DNA of 64,000 nt. Origin: Pseudomonadota bacterium (GTDB lineage Bacteria; Pseudomonadota; Alphaproteobacteria; Sphingomonadales; Sphingomonadaceae). The stretch's first letter is position 1, and every line of letters begins with the position of its first letter. The position numbers were made by a program, and so were the translations under genes. Below, piece after piece: positions 44,754 to 54,557 of this stretch. Location: positions 62,001 to 126,000 of the forward strand of contig JAKPAG010000124.1 of NCBI GenBank assembly GCA_029779535.1. Direction: 5' to 3'. Below the pieces are notes generated by a model. It saw nothing but the letters and a program-made list of their open reading frames with translations. It was not told the origin of the DNA and made no database searches.

Positions 44754-46514
44754 ATGACTGACGCCGCCGACATGGTGACGACTGCTGTGGACCAATTGGT
44801 CCCGACCCCCAATTTCGATGAGCTGCCGCGCCGCTTTTCCGATTTTGCCACTTTCGGCGAAGCGCTGGACTATGCCGCGCGAGGGCAGCGGGGGATGAAT
44901 TTCCACGATCCGCGCGGCAATCTCGCGCGGGCCTATCCGTTCAGCGAGCTGCGCCTGGACGCGCTGGCCATGGCCCGCCGCCTGGTCGCCCACGGCATCG
45001 CCAAGGGTGACCGCGTCGCGCTGGTCGCCGAAACCGGGCCGGAATTTGCCGCGCTGTTCTGCGGCGCGGTCTATGCCGGGGCCTGGCCGGTGCCGCTGCC
45101 GCTGCCGACCAGCTTCGGCGGCAAGGACAGCTATATCGACCAGCTGGCCGTGCAGCTGCAAAGCAGCGATCCCAAGGTGCTGTTCTATCCCGCCGAAATC
45201 GCGGAAATGGCCGGTGCCGCCGCGGCACGCCAGGGCTGCGAGGGGATCACCTGGCAGGACTTCGCGCAGACTGAACCGGCCGATTGCGCCCTGCCCGAAT
45301 CCAGCCCGGACGACATCTGCTACCTGCAGTATTCGAGCGGTTCGACCCGCTTTCCGCACGGCGTGGCGGTGACCCATGCGAGCCTGCTCAACAACCTGGC
45401 CGGCCACGGCGAAGGGATGGAATTGCAGCAGCTGGACCGCTGTATCAGCTGGCTGCCGTGGTATCACGACATGGGGCTGGTCGGCTGCTTCCTGTCGGTA
45501 ATCGCCAACCAGATCTCGGTCGATTACCTCAAGACCGAGGATTTCGCCCGCCGCCCGCTCGCCTGGCTCGACCTGATCAGCCGCAATCCGGGCAATTCGA
45601 TCTCGTACTCGCCCACCTTCGGCTATGACATCTGCGCGCGCCGCATTTCCAGCCAAAGCCACGTGGCCGACCGGTTCGACCTGTCGCGCTGGCGGATCGC
45701 CGGCAACGGCGCCGACATGATCCGCCCCGACGTGATGCAGGGCTTCGTCAATGCCTTTGCCGAAGCCGGGTTCAAGGCGCAGGCGTTCCTGCCCAGCTAC
45801 GGCCTGGCCGAAGCGACCCTGGCGGTCACCCTGATGCCGCCGGGCGAAGGAATCCGCGTCGAACTGGTCGAGGAAGAACGTCTGTCGGGCACCCCGCGCG
45901 ACCTGTCGCGCCCGGCCCGCTACCGCGCGATCGTCAACTGCGGCAAGGCGGTCAAGGACATGGCGCTGGAAATCCGCGGCGAAGGCGGTGAAGTGCTGCC
46001 CGATCATCACATCGGCAAGGTATGGTGCAAGGGGCCGTCGGTGATGGTCGGCTATTTCCGCGATCCCGAAGCGACCGATGCCTGCCTGGTCGATGGCTGG
46101 CTGGACACCGGCGACATGGGCTACATGGTTGATGGCTACCTGTTCATCGTCGGCCGCGCCAAGGACATGATCATCATCAACGGCAAGAACCACTGGCCCC
46201 AGGACATCGAATGGGCCGTGGAACAACTGCCGGGGTTCAACCACGGCGATATCGCTGCCTTCTCGATCGAGACCGAGAACGGCGAGGAAGCGCCCGCCGT
46301 GCTGGTCCACTGCCGCGTCTCCGATCCCACCGCGCGGATCGAACTGCGCGACATGATCCGCGACAAGGTGCGCTCGATCACGGGCATGAACTGCGTGGTC
46401 GAACTGGTTCCGCCGCGCACCCTGCCGCGCACCAGCTCTGGCAAACTGAGCCGCGCCAAGGCCAAGAAGATGTTCCTCTCGGGCGAGATCGAACCGCTCA
46501 AGCTGGCCGCCTGA
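44754..46514 (+). CDS. Fatty acyl-AMP ligase (FAAL-type adenylating enzyme)
   Basis: CYLQYSSGSTRFPHGVAVTHASLLNNL (P-loop), SWLPWYHDMGLVGCFLSVI, GWLDTGDMGYMVDGYLFIVGRAKDMIIINGKNHWPQDIEWAVEQL, RTSSGKLSRAKAKKMFLSGEI. Confidence 0.9.
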   Translation: MTDAADMVTTAVDQLVPTPNFDELPRRFSDFATFGEALDYAARGQRGMNFHDPRGNLARAYPFSELRLDALAMARRLVAHGIAKGDRVALVAETGPEFAALFCGAVYAGAWPVPLPLPTSFGGKDSYIDQLAVQLQSSDPKVLFYPAEIAEMAGAAAARQGCEGITWQDFAQTEPADCALPESSPDDICYLQYSSGSTRFPHGVAVTHASLLNNLAGHGEGMELQQLDRCISWLPWYHDMGLVGCFLSVIANQISVDYLKTEDFARRPLAWLDLISRNPGNSISYSPTFGYDICARRISSQSHVADRFDLSRWRIAGNGADMIRPDVMQGFVNAFAEAGFKAQAFLPSYGLAEATLAVTLMPPGEGIRVELVEEERLSGTPRDLSRPARYRAIVNCGKAVKDMALEIRGEGGEVLPDHHIGKVWCKGPSVMVGYFRDPEATDACLVDGWLDTGDMGYMVDGYLFIVGRAKDMIIINGKNHWPQDIEWAVEQLPGFNHGDIAAFSIETENGEEAPAVLVHCRVSDPTARIELRDMIRDKVRSITGMNCVVELVPPRTLPRTSSGKLSRAKAKKMFLSGEIEPLKLAA

Positions 46515-46537
46515 ACCGCGCCGACCCGTTGAAACTG

Positions 46538-46571
46538 GCGTCCCGGTCACCCACGGCGGTGGCCGGGACGC
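46538..46571 (+). terminator. Rho-independent-like terminator after the fatty acyl-AMP ligase gene
   Basis: GCGTCCCGGTCACC-CACGGC-GGTGGCCGGGACGC followed by TTTGCC: 14-bp stem with one G.T pair. Confidence 0.7.
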
Positions 46572-46703
46572 TTTGCCTGGGCCTTTTCATCGGCTTGCGC
46601 AGCATCACGCTTGCGGCCCCTGTCTTATTTCGATAACACAGCTTGAACTCGATCGGGTCGCACACAACATATCCGCTCGGGAAGAAAGTACGGAATAGAC
46701 GCC

Positions 46704-47909
46704 ATGGCCAATACGCCTGATCAGACTGCCGCGCCCGCCATCACCCTGACCCCGCCCGAACCGGTGCCGGTGATCGCGCCTGAACAGGCCGTGGGGCTGG
46801 TGCCCGTATCGGACGAAAACAAGTCCAGGTTGCAGACCAAGGTCGACGCCTTCGTCAACGAACTGGTCGCGCAGGACGCCAATTCGCCCGAATTCGGCAA
46901 GCGGGTCGATCAGCTGACCAACATGGGCCGCAAGGAAATCGCCGCGGCCGCCGCGATGTCGAACCGCTTTCTCGACCGGCCGGTGCGGGCGATGGACAAG
47001 GATTCGGGCGTTGGCGCCAACCTGGCGGAACTGCGCAAGGTGGTGGAGGAACTGGACCCCGGCAAGAAGGGCCAGCTATCGACCGGGCGCAAGATCCTCG
47101 GCTTCATCCCGTTCGGCAACTCGGTGAAGCGCTATTTCCAGTCCTATGAAAGCGCGCAGGGACACATCCAGGGCATCCTCGGCCACCTCGCCTCGGGCAA
47201 GGACGAGCTGCTGATGGACAACGCCGCGATCGACGTGGAACGCCAGAAGCTGTGGGAAGCCATGGGCAACCTGGAGCAGATGATCCACATCAGCCGCACG
47301 CTGGATACCAAGCTGGAAGACAAGGCGAACGAGCTGGACGCGACCGACCCGGCCAAGGCCAAGGCGATCCGCGAAAGCGCGCTGTTCTATGTCCGCCAGC
47401 GCACCCAGGACCTGCTGACGCAGATGGCGGTGACCGTGCAGGGTTACCTGGCGCTGGACCTGGTCAAGAAGAACAACGTCGAACTGGTCAAGGGCGTGGA
47501 CCGCGCCAGCACCACCACCGTGGGCGCGCTGCGCACCGCGGTGACCGTGGCCCAGGCGATGTACAACCAGCGCCTGGTGCTGAGCCAGATCACTGCTCTG
47601 AACGACACCACCGCCGGGCTGATCGATTCCACCAGCCAGCTGCTGCGCGACCAGACCGGCAAGATCCACGAACAGGCCGCATCCAGCACGATCCCCGTGG
47701 AAACGCTGCAGCGCGCCTTCCAGAATATCTACGACACGATGGACAACATCGACACGTTCAAGGTCAAGGCGCTGGACAGCATGAAGCAGACGGTAACCAC
47801 GCTGACCGCCGAGGTGGAAAAGTCGCGCGGCTATATCGCCCGCGCCGAAGGCGCCGCCCAGGCAGCCAAGGCCGGCGATGCCCCCAGCCTGCTGAGCCTG
47901 GAGGGCTGA
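46704..47909 (+). CDS. Toxic anion resistance protein, TelA/YceH family
   Basis: FGKRVDQLTNMGRKEIAAAAAMSNRFLDRPVRAM...GVGANLAELRKVVEELDP...FIPFGNSVKRYFQSYESAQGHIQGILGHLASGKDELLMDNAAIDVERQKLWEAM, TelA features. Confidence 0.92.
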   Translation: MANTPDQTAAPAITLTPPEPVPVIAPEQAVGLVPVSDENKSRLQTKVDAFVNELVAQDANSPEFGKRVDQLTNMGRKEIAAAAAMSNRFLDRPVRAMDKDSGVGANLAELRKVVEELDPGKKGQLSTGRKILGFIPFGNSVKRYFQSYESAQGHIQGILGHLASGKDELLMDNAAIDVERQKLWEAMGNLEQMIHISRTLDTKLEDKANELDATDPAKAKAIRESALFYVRQRTQDLLTQMAVTVQGYLALDLVKKNNVELVKGVDRASTTTVGALRTAVTVAQAMYNQRLVLSQITALNDTTAGLIDSTSQLLRDQTGKIHEQAASSTIPVETLQRAFQNIYDTMDNIDTFKVKALDSMKQTVTTLTAEVEKSRGYIARAEGAAQAAKAGDAPSLLSLEG

Positions 47910-47916
47910 CCCCCGC

Positions 47917-48660
47917 ATGGCCGGCGAAGCCAACCAGTCTGACCTGATCCTGCAGCAGGCGCGCCAGTCGCTGTCCAACCAGCGCGCCGGCGGGCGCCGC
48001 GCGGGTTCGATCGGCCGCCGCTCGGCCGCGCTCAAGCGGGAACATGCCTTCCGCAAGCTGGTGCGGGTGCTGCTGGCGGTGGCGGGCGTGATCTTTGCCG
48101 CAATGGTCGCCGGACTGGTGCTCGACGGGATCGGCTGGACCGGCGTGATCGTGACCATGCTGGCGATTGTGGTCGCGGCGGGGGTGTTCTCCTCCTTCCC
48201 CAGGCTGAAAGTGCCGACGCTTGAATCGCTGGGCCAGGGCGATACCCGCTCGCTGGTCGGGCGGACCGAGATGTGGCTGGAAAGCCAGCGCCCGGCGCTC
48301 CCCGCTCCGGCGGTGCAGCTGGTCGACCAGATCGGGCTGCAGCTGGACGCGCTGGGTCAGCAACTGGACGGGCTGGACGAGGCCGCACCCGCCGCACGCG
48401 AAGTGCGCAAGCTAGTGGGCGAGCACCTGCCCGGCCTGGTTTCCACCTATACCAGCATCCCGCGCCACCTGCGCGGCGAGGCCAGCGGCGGCGCCACGCC
48501 GGATCAGCGGCTGACCGAAAGCCTGGGCAAGATCAGCGGCGAAATTGACAGCGTCACCCGCCAGCTGGCCAGCGGGGCGATCGACAACCTGGCGATCCAG
48601 ACCCGCTACCTCGATTACAAGTACGGCAGCGCGCTGGACGACGCGGCCAAGGTGGACTGA
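47917..48660 (+). CDS. Two-TM protein with helical C-terminus, XpaC-like by position and architecture
   Basis: Basic N-terminus, two TM segments, then helical segment LVDQIGLQLDALGQQLDGLDE...LVGEHLPGLVSTYTSIP; 7 nt after telA-like gene. Confidence 0.65.
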   Translation: MAGEANQSDLILQQARQSLSNQRAGGRRAGSIGRRSAALKREHAFRKLVRVLLAVAGVIFAAMVAGLVLDGIGWTGVIVTMLAIVVAAGVFSSFPRLKVPTLESLGQGDTRSLVGRTEMWLESQRPALPAPAVQLVDQIGLQLDALGQQLDGLDEAAPAAREVRKLVGEHLPGLVSTYTSIPRHLRGEASGGATPDQRLTESLGKISGEIDSVTRQLASGAIDNLAIQTRYLDYKYGSALDDAAKVD

Positions 48661-48664
48661 CCCG

Positions 48665-48964
48665 ATGGAACTGACATTTCCCCACAGCCTCGGCCGCGAG
48701 GAAGCCTGCCGCCGCCTGCGCGAGCATGAGGCCGAGATTGCCAATATTGCCCCCGGCATGGCCGAAGTGACCACCCATTGGCCCAGCGCCGAGCGGCTGG
48801 AACTGCAGGTTTCGGCGATGGGCAAACAGATCACCGGCGCGGTCGAGATCGGCGAAAGCAGCGTCAGCTTCAATTTCGACCTTCCTGCCGCGCTGTCGTT
48901 TGCCGCACCGATGATCAAGGCGGCGCTGGAACCCAAGGCGAGGAAGCTGCTGGGCCCGGCCTGA
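48665..48964 (+). CDS. Polyhydroxyalkanoic acid system family (PHA_gran_rgn) protein
   Basis: MELTFPHSLGREEACRRLREHEAEIANIAPGMAEVTTHWPSAERLELQVSAMGKQITGAVEIGESSVSFNFDLPAALSFAAPMIKAALEPKARKLL. Confidence 0.82.
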   Translation: MELTFPHSLGREEACRRLREHEAEIANIAPGMAEVTTHWPSAERLELQVSAMGKQITGAVEIGESSVSFNFDLPAALSFAAPMIKAALEPKARKLLGPA

Positions 48965-48973
48965 GGGCTGGCG

Positions 48974-49414
48974 CTAAAGCTCGCGCTCAAGCTCCAGATA
49001 GCCGCGCGGGATGCGCAGCTGCGCGGCGGCAACTCGGGTCTCGGCCAGAAACAGCAGCAGCGCCACCATCATCAGCGCCAGCGCCACCAGGAAGAAGCCC
49101 GCTGCCACCAGGGGCAGCTTGAACCCGGCAACCTCGTCCAGGAACAGCACGGCCACTGTCGTCCCGATGGCCAGGCCCGACAGCACCAGCAGGAAGATCG
49201 CGCGGGTGATCAGGTGGATGCGACGCGCAATCGCCCGCATTTCACGCACCACCTCGTCATGCTCCGGCCCTTTCGTCTCGACGTGGCGTTCCTGCAACTG
49301 GCGCGACCGGTCAACGATCCGGCCAAGGCGGGTGGACAGCAGGTTCATGATGTTGCCGATCGCCACCAGGACGAACACCGGAGCAAGCGCGAGCTGGATG
49401 GTCTGGGCGATCAT
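48974..49414 (-). CDS. DUF2721 membrane protein
   Basis: MIAQTIQLALAPVFVLVAIGNIMNLLSTRLGRIVDRSRQLQERHV...EMRAIARRIHLITRAIFLLVLSGL, DUF2721 signature. Confidence 0.88.
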   Translation of the reverse strand: MIAQTIQLALAPVFVLVAIGNIMNLLSTRLGRIVDRSRQLQERHVETKGPEHDEVVREMRAIARRIHLITRAIFLLVLSGLAIGTTVAVLFLDEVAGFKLPLVAAGFFLVALALMMVALLLFLAETRVAAAQLRIPRGYLELEREL

Positions 49415-49486
49415 GCCCTTTGGTCTAGGCTCCAAGCGGGAACACTTTCAAGTATAACCGGTCGAAATCCAACGTCGGAGTTTACC

Positions 49487-50038
49487 ATGCTGCCACCCAC
49501 CGTCCGTCCTATCCTGATCGCGATTTTCGCGGGCGTTCTGCTGCAAGGCTGCGCGGCGCTGGGGCCAAAGCACCCGGTCGGCAACGCGGCGGTGCCGCAG
49601 CCGGCCAAGGCGGTCGAGCTCGATCGCTACCTGGGCCGCTGGTACGAAATGGCGCGCTACGAACAGAGCTTCCAGAAGGACTGCGAAGGGGTGACGGCCG
49701 ACTATGCCCGGCGCGAAGACGGCAAGATCAGCGTACTCAACGCCTGCCGCAAGCCCGATGGGCGCACCACCCAGGCCAAGGGCAAGGCCAAGGTGGTCGA
49801 CACAGTGACTGGCGCGAAGCTGAAGGTCAGCTTCTTTGGCCCGTTCTATGGCGATTACTGGGTGCTGGACCGGGCGGACGATTACAGCTGGTCGATCGTC
49901 GGCGAACCGTCAGGCCGCTACCTGTGGCTGCTGACGCGCGAGGCGGTGCCGGCCGCCGCCACGCGCGATGCGATCATCGCGCGGGCCAAGGCGCTGGGCT
50001 ATGATACCTCGATGCTGCGGATCACGCAGCAGCCCTGA
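49487..50038 (+). CDS. Bacterial lipocalin (Blc-like lipoprotein)
   Basis: Lipobox GVLLQGCAAL; AVELDRYLGRWYEMARYEQSFQKDCEGVTADYARREDGKISVLNACRKPDG...GDYWVLDRADDYSWSIVGEPSGRYLWLLTR (GxW lipocalin motif). Confidence 0.95.
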   Translation: MLPPTVRPILIAIFAGVLLQGCAALGPKHPVGNAAVPQPAKAVELDRYLGRWYEMARYEQSFQKDCEGVTADYARREDGKISVLNACRKPDGRTTQAKGKAKVVDTVTGAKLKVSFFGPFYGDYWVLDRADDYSWSIVGEPSGRYLWLLTREAVPAAATRDAIIARAKALGYDTSMLRITQQP

Positions 50039-50047
50039 TCCAGCGGG

Positions 50048-51976
50048 TCAGCGCCCGCTGGTCAGCAGCACATCGACCACACCGGGATCCGCCAGCGTGC
50101 TGGTATCGCCCAGGTTCGACACATCGCCTTCCGCGATCTTGCGCAGGATGCGGCGCATGATCTTGCCCGACCGGGTCTTGGGCAGGCCCGGGGCGAAATG
50201 GATCACGTCGGGCGTGGCGATCGGACCGATTTCGTGGCGGACCCACTGCACCAGTTCCTTGCGGACGTCCTCGCTCGGCTCCTCGCCCGCGTTCAGCGTG
50301 ACATAGGCATAGATGCCCTGCCCCTTGATCTCGTGCGGCATCCCGACCACCGCGGCTTCGGCAACCTTGGCATGGGCGACCAGCGCGCTTTCGACCTCGG
50401 CCGTGCCCATGCGGTGGCCCGACACGTTGATCACGTCATCGACGCGGCCGGTGATCCAGTAATAGCCATCCGCGTCGCGCTTGCACCCGTCGCCGGTGAA
50501 ATACTTGCCGCGATAGGTGGTGAAATAGGTCTGGAAGAAGCGTTCGTGATCGCCCCAGACGGTGCGCATCTGCCCCGGCCAGCTTTGCGTGATGCACAGG
50601 TTGCCTTCGGTCGCCCCTTCCAGCACGTTGCCATCGCCATCGACGATCTGCGGCACCACCCCGAACATCGGGAAGCTGGCCGCGCCGGGCTTCAGCGCAT
50701 GGGCGCCGGGCAGCGGGGTCATCATGCAGGCGCCGGTTTCGGTCTGCCAATAGGTATCGACGATCGGGCAGCGTTCATCGCCGACCACGCGCCAGTACCA
50801 TTCCCAGGCTTCGGGGTTGATCGGCTCACCCACGCTGCCCAGCAGGCGCAGGCTCTTGCGGCTGGTCTTCTTGACCCATTCGTCGCCCTCGCGCATCAGC
50901 GCGCGCAGCGCGGTGGGCGCGCCATAGAAGATCTCGACGTTGTGGCGATCGACGATTTCCCAGAACCGGCTGTGGGTGGGATAATTCGGCACGCCTTCGA
51001 ACATCACCGTGGTCGCCCCGTTGGCGAGCGGACCGTAAACGACATAGGAGTGGCCCGTGACCCAGCCGATGTCGGCCGCGCACCAGTAGATTTCGCCGGG
51101 GCGGTAATCGAACACGTACTGGTGGGTCATCGCCGCCCAGGTCAGGTAACCGCCGGTGGTGTGCAGCACGCCCTTGGGCTTGCCGGTGGAACCCGAGGTG
51201 TAGAGAATGAACAGCGGGTCTTCCGCGCCCATTTCCTCGTAAGGGCAATCGTCGCTCACGCTGTCGCGCAGCTCGTGCCACCAGTGGTCGCGGCCCGGCT
51301 CCATCGTCACCGGGTTCGACACGTGGCGCACGGTCAGCACCGCCTTGACCGAAGGGCAATGCCCCAGCGCTTCATCGACATTGGCCTTCAGGGGCACCTG
51401 CTTGCCGCCGCGCATCCCGGCATCGGCGGTGATCACCAGGTTGCTGTCGCAATCCTGGATGCGCCCGGCCAGGGCTTCGGGGCTGAAGCCGCCGAACACG
51501 ATCGAATGGATCGCGCCGATCCGCGTGCAGGCCAGCATGGCCACCGCCGCTTCGGGGATCATCGGCATGTAGATGGTGATCCGGTCGCCCTTCTTCGCGC
51601 CAAGCTGCTTCAGCGCATTGGCCATCTTGCACACTTCGCCGTGCAACTGGCGATAGGTCAGCCGGCGCTGGTGTTCGCTGTCGTCCCCTTCCCAGATGAT
51701 CGCCACGCTGTCGCCGCGTTCCGCCAGGTGCCGGTCAAGGCAATTGGCCGACACGTTGAGCGTGCCATCGGAAAACCATTCAATCCCGAAGTCCGCCTCG
51801 TCATAGGAGCACTGGCTGAGCTTGGTCCACGGCTTGATCCAGTCGAGCCGGGCCGTCTCCTCGCGCCAGAACTGCTCCGGCGTTTCCAGCGCGGCGCGAT
51901 ACTTGCGGGCATAGACATCGGCGTTGATCAAGGCACGCTGGGCCCATTCGGCAGGGACGGGATGGGTGGTGGCCAT
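50048..51976 (-). CDS. acs: Acetyl-CoA synthetase
   Basis: [37 protein letters not shown]...[28 protein letters not shown]...[36 protein letters not shown]...[26 protein letters not shown]...[18 protein letters not shown]. Confidence 0.97.
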   Translation of the reverse strand: MATTHPVPAEWAQRALINADVYARKYRAALETPEQFWREETARLDWIKPWTKLSQCSYDEADFGIEWFSDGTLNVSANCLDRHLAERGDSVAIIWEGDDSEHQRRLTYRQLHGEVCKMANALKQLGAKKGDRITIYMPMIPEAAVAMLACTRIGAIHSIVFGGFSPEALAGRIQDCDSNLVITADAGMRGGKQVPLKANVDEALGHCPSVKAVLTVRHVSNPVTMEPGRDHWWHELRDSVSDDCPYEEMGAEDPLFILYTSGSTGKPKGVLHTTGGYLTWAAMTHQYVFDYRPGEIYWCAADIGWVTGHSYVVYGPLANGATTVMFEGVPNYPTHSRFWEIVDRHNVEIFYGAPTALRALMREGDEWVKKTSRKSLRLLGSVGEPINPEAWEWYWRVVGDERCPIVDTYWQTETGACMMTPLPGAHALKPGAASFPMFGVVPQIVDGDGNVLEGATEGNLCITQSWPGQMRTVWGDHERFFQTYFTTYRGKYFTGDGCKRDADGYYWITGRVDDVINVSGHRMGTAEVESALVAHAKVAEAAVVGMPHEIKGQGIYAYVTLNAGEEPSEDVRKELVQWVRHEIGPIATPDVIHFAPGLPKTRSGKIMRRILRKIAEGDVSNLGDTSTLADPGVVDVLLTSGR

Positions 51977-52101
51977 TGCTCTCTCCAGCAAGATTCGGGT
52001 TTGATCGCAGGTAGGAGGCGGCAGGCGCGCGCGTCAATGCCGCGCGAGGCGGAAAGCCGCCGTGTGTCTCGATTGGGAGACGCGTGAAGGCACGCGCAGG
52101 G

Positions 52102-52827
52102 TCAGAAAAAGAACTTCTGCTGCCAATAGAAGGTCGCGGTCACCGGTTCGCCCGCCGCATTGGTCGCCGGCTTGAAGCGCAGCCGCTCCATCGCCAGCCG
52201 GCAGGCGGCGGCATCGGTATCGGGCAACCCGCTCGACTTGTAGATGCGGCAGGCGGTGGCCCGGCCCGATGGGGCAACGGTCAGCGCCAGGATCACCGCC
52301 TTGCCGATCCGTTGCTCGCGCCCGCCGGGGGGAACGGGAAAGTCGCGCGCGTTGTTGATCTGGCCGCCAATATGCTGAACCTTGCTGGCCGCACCGCCGC
52401 CCGCGCCATTGCCGCTGCCGCCTGCGCCGGGACCGCTGCCGGTTCCGCCCGCGCCGGTCCCGACCCCGGCCTGGGCGGCCCCGCTGTTGTTCGCAGCCCC
52501 CGAAGCGGCCGCGCGCGGGGCACGCGCCTTGGCCAGTTCGACCTTCGGCTTGGCCGCGTTCACTTCGCGCGCCACTGCCTTTCTGCCGGCATCGCCAGCC
52601 GCCCCGGCCTTGTCCGGCGCCTTGGGCGGTTCGGGCGGCGGCGGCGCGGTGATGGTGACGGTAAAGGTGGAGACGACGGTTTCGACCGCCTTGGTCGCGA
52701 AATCGGGCGCGAAGGCGCGGATCAGGCCCAGCACCACGATGACATGAAACAGCACGACCAGCACGGCAACGCCCACCCTGGTGCGCGGCGAACTGTCCGG
52801 TTCGGCCGCGCCTTCATGCTGGTCCAT
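52102..52827 (-). CDS. TonB-like energy transducer with Gly/Ala-rich linker
   Basis: N-terminal TM, PPPPEPPKAP, long G/A/S linker, C-terminal VILALTVAPSGRATACRIYKSSGLPDTDAAACRLAMERLRFKPATNAAGEPVTATFYWQQKFFF (TonB C-terminal fold). Confidence 0.88.
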   Translation of the reverse strand: MDQHEGAAEPDSSPRTRVGVAVLVVLFHVIVVLGLIRAFAPDFATKAVETVVSTFTVTITAPPPPEPPKAPDKAGAAGDAGRKAVAREVNAAKPKVELAKARAPRAAASGAANNSGAAQAGVGTGAGGTGSGPGAGGSGNGAGGGAASKVQHIGGQINNARDFPVPPGGREQRIGKAVILALTVAPSGRATACRIYKSSGLPDTDAAACRLAMERLRFKPATNAAGEPVTATFYWQQKFFF

Positions 52828-52832
52828 CGCCG

Positions 52833-54437
52833 TTACCTCTTGCCGTGTTCCTTCCGGTTTTGGCGGAAATCGGTGTAACTTTCCAGTACCTTGCGCATCG
52901 TCTCAACCGCTTCGGCGCGGCGCTGGGCGCTGTCGATCCGGGCGAGGTCCCGCTTCAGCCCGCTGACGAAATCGGCATAGCTGTTCTGCCAGTCATGCCC
53001 GGCGGCGCGGGTCAGGTCGCTGCGCCCGGTATGGGTGCGCCGCGCCGACTGACCGGCCACGAGGTCATAGCTTTCGCCGATTTCGGGCAGCACCGCCTGG
53101 ACTTCGGGCAGGCGCGCCTGGGTCAGCCGGCGCAGCTCCTCCAGCGCGGCCTGTTCGCCGTGGACCAGGAACAGGCTGCCCCGGATCGGCGCGCGTTCGG
53201 CAATCCAATCGAGCAGTTCGCCCTGATCGGCATGGGCCGAATAGCTGTCGATCCGGCGGATCGCGGCGCGCACGGTGATGTCCTGCCCGGAAATCCGCAC
53301 CCGCTCCGCCCCTTCCAGGATCACCCGGCCCAGCGTGCCCTGCGCCTGGTAGCCGACGAACAGCACGGTCGAATCCCGCCGGAACAGGTTGTGGACCAGG
53401 TGATGGCGGATGCGCCCCGCCTCGCACATCCCCGATGCCGCCAGGATGATCGCGCCCGATACCGAATTGAGCCGGATCGATTCCTGCACGCTTTCGGTGA
53501 AGTGGAAATTGGGACACTTGAAGGTGCAGTCGGGATGGACGTCTTCCAATTCGGCGGCGTGGCGTTCGAACACGTGGGTGGCGTTGTGTGCCAGCGGACT
53601 GTCGATGAACACCGGCACATCGGGCAAGGCCCCGGTCCGCACCAGTTCGGCAATGTCGAGCAGCAGTTCCTGCGTGCGTTCCAGCGCGAAAGTGGGGATC
53701 ACCAGGTTGCCGCCGCGGGTCAACGCGCCGCGGATTTCGGCATGGAGCAGCTTGCGGCGCTGCTCGATCGTGATCGGTTCGCGCGCGCGGTCGCCATAGG
53801 TGCTCTCGCAAAGCACGAAATCGAACCCGGACGGGCTTTCCGGATCGGCGTGGAAGGCCTTGTTGTCCGGGCCGAGATCGCCCGAAACCAGCACCCGCGC
53901 CCCGCCCGCCTCAAGCTCGGCCGAAGCGCTGCCAAGGATGTGCCCCGCATTCCACAGCCTTGCGCGAAAGCCAGGGACGGGTTCGAACCATTCCTTCAGC
54001 GCGACCGGCTGGCACTGCCCCCAGGCGGCAAGCGCGTCGGCCTCGGTATAGAGCGGCTGGAATTCCTCCTCGCCCGCGCGGTCGCGGCGGCGGTTGCGGC
54101 GGGCAACGTCGGCTTCCTGGATGCGGCCCGCATCGGCCAGCATGTATTCCAGCAGGTCGGCGGTCGGCTGGGTGCACCAGATCTTGCCGGTGAAGCCTTC
54201 GGCCACCAGCCGGGGCAGCAGCCCGGAATGGTCGATGTGGGCGTGGGTCAGGATTACCGCGTCGACCTTGGCCGGGTTGAAGCCGAAGGCCCCGGCATTC
54301 AGTCCTTCCAGCGTGCGCGAACCCTGGAACATCCCGCAATCGACCAGCACGCGCCGGCCATCGTGGACAAATTCGTGGCACGATCCGGTAACGGTCCGGG
54401 CGGCGCCGTGGAAGGTGAGGCTGAGCGGCTTGGTCAT
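52833..54437 (-). CDS. MBL-fold metallo-hydrolase with beta-CASP / RNA-specificity (RMMBL) domains
   Basis: LTFHGAARTVTGSCHEFVHDGRRVLVDCGMFQG...VILTHAHIDHSGLLPRLV (HxHxDH)...RTQELLLDIAEL...ILAASGMCEAGRIRHHL...SYSAHADQGELLDWI. Confidence 0.94.
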   Translation of the reverse strand: MTKPLSLTFHGAARTVTGSCHEFVHDGRRVLVDCGMFQGSRTLEGLNAGAFGFNPAKVDAVILTHAHIDHSGLLPRLVAEGFTGKIWCTQPTADLLEYMLADAGRIQEADVARRNRRRDRAGEEEFQPLYTEADALAAWGQCQPVALKEWFEPVPGFRARLWNAGHILGSASAELEAGGARVLVSGDLGPDNKAFHADPESPSGFDFVLCESTYGDRAREPITIEQRRKLLHAEIRGALTRGGNLVIPTFALERTQELLLDIAELVRTGALPDVPVFIDSPLAHNATHVFERHAAELEDVHPDCTFKCPNFHFTESVQESIRLNSVSGAIILAASGMCEAGRIRHHLVHNLFRRDSTVLFVGYQAQGTLGRVILEGAERVRISGQDITVRAAIRRIDSYSAHADQGELLDWIAERAPIRGSLFLVHGEQAALEELRRLTQARLPEVQAVLPEIGESYDLVAGQSARRTHTGRSDLTRAAGHDWQNSYADFVSGLKRDLARIDSAQRRAEAVETMRKVLESYTDFRQNRKEHGKR

Positions 54438-54557
54438 GGCGGCAGGGTGATCCTTTGTGCGCATCGTGGCAAGCAAATCAGGACCGGGCATTGACCTTGC
54501 GCAAGCCGCGCGCGCTGCGGGGCATCAAGCCCGGCCGCCTCCACCCCACCACCTGCC

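Noticed and set aside
44754-46514. Fatty acyl-AMP ligase as part of a biosynthetic gene cluster
   Set aside because: No PKS, NRPS, ACP or tailoring genes flank it within the window.
52382-52747. Pro/Ala-rich plus-strand ORF inside the tonB-like gene
   Set aside because: Product is the antisense reading of a Gly/Ala linker; low complexity, not evidence of a gene.
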